Source: Clostridia bacterium
GTDB lineage: Bacteria > Aerophobota > Aerophobia > Aerophobales > AE-B3A
Length of the DNA: 5,610 nucleotides
Reading direction: 5' to 3'
Assembly: GCA_030610745.1 (NCBI GenBank)
Contig: JAUWRC010000100.1
Coordinates: 1 to 5,610, forward strand
Positions 5,463 through 5,610 of the stretch are shown piece after piece (within the stretch, counting starts at the first letter, position 1; each line of letters begins with the position of its first letter). The notes beneath the pieces were generated by a model. It was not told the DNA's origin and did not search any database. It saw nothing but the letters and a program-made list of their open reading frames with translations. Position numbers and translations under genes: made by a program.

Positions 5463-5610
5463 ATGAAAAAACTGCCATCATTCAGGGACGAGAAATAACT
5501 CCTGAAGATATTGAAGTTATTCGAGAAATGATCAAGGCTAATCCTTCCTGGGGTCGCCCCCGGCTTTCTAAAGAGCTAGCAATGCTCTGGACCTGGCGTG
5601 CTCTTAGCGG
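5463..5610 (+). pseudogene. DUF4338 (DruA-like) N-terminus with apparent -1 frameshift, cut by window edge
   Basis: From 5477 to the window end the frame reads IIQGREITPEDIEVIREM, then IKANPSWGRPRLSKEL and a W-x-W segment. This resembles the N-terminal region of DUF4338/DruA-like proteins (PF14236), as I recall the family. A TGA lies upstream in this frame at 5453-5455, with no ATG, GTG or TTG between. The ATG at 5463 is in another frame and hits TAA after 11 codons. Adding one A to the A6 run (5466-5471) would give MKKTAIIQGREIT, a natural start, so the reading frame seems to have lost one base. Causes could be a real mutation, a homopolymer sequencing error or slippage on the A run. Such genes occur in the Druantia defence system but also in many scattered, multicopy and transposase-like contexts. 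Nothing visible here shows a defence system. It diverges from the sugar operon and seems unrelated to it. Confidence 0.6.

Noticed and set aside
5463..5610. Calling a Druantia anti-phage system
   Set aside because: Only about 45 residues of a DUF4338 frame are visible, apparently frameshifted, with no DruB-E or other defence genes nearby. The family is widespread outside defence loci.

Overview
The window carries one sugar-uptake and sugar-modification operon, read entirely on the minus strand, and the first codons of an unrelated DUF4338 (DruA-like) gene on the plus strand at the right edge. The DNA is AT-rich (roughly 40% G+C by eye). Genes are tightly packed with good Shine-Dalgarno sites, and the binding protein has a plain Sec signal peptide without a lipobox cysteine. 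Together this suggests a double-membraned bacterium, possibly from an uncultivated or anaerobic lineage. I cannot name the phylum from this sequence.

In transcription order (right to left): a candidate sigma70-type promoter near 5237-5265, with 10-bp-phased repeats just upstream at 5287-5326; a leader of about 180 nt; an extracellular sugar-binding protein (3741-5048); an intercistronic hairpin with a perfect 14-bp stem (3691-3732); a MalF-type permease (2796-3662, GTG start); a MalG-type permease that probably starts at a CTG overlapping the malF-type stop (1876-2799); a DegT/DnrJ/EryC1/StrS PLP-dependent aminotransferase family protein (556-1830); and a ThuA-family protein cut off by the left edge (1-522). 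Gaps in this set are an overlap, 33 bp, 45 bp and 78 bp, so one transcription unit is likely. It probably continues beyond position 1.

The binding protein and two permeases form a CUT1-type carbohydrate ABC importer. No ATPase gene is in the window, so it must lie further along the operon or be supplied from elsewhere. ThuA-family proteins are linked to oxidation of sugars to 3-keto forms, and DegT-family enzymes transaminate keto-sugars or keto-inositols. Co-transcription of both with an importer suggests uptake and modification of an oxidised, amino or cyclitol-type sugar. The substrate is not determinable here.

The 414-bp region 5049-5462 holds the operon leader and promoter, then two abutting inverted repeats (5364-5390, 5389-5422). 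These sit just before a DUF4338 reading frame that is joined to its ATG only if one base is added to an A6 run. That gene may be mobile-element related, frameshifted or affected by a sequencing error. I found no tRNA, rRNA, CRISPR array or complete insertion sequence.
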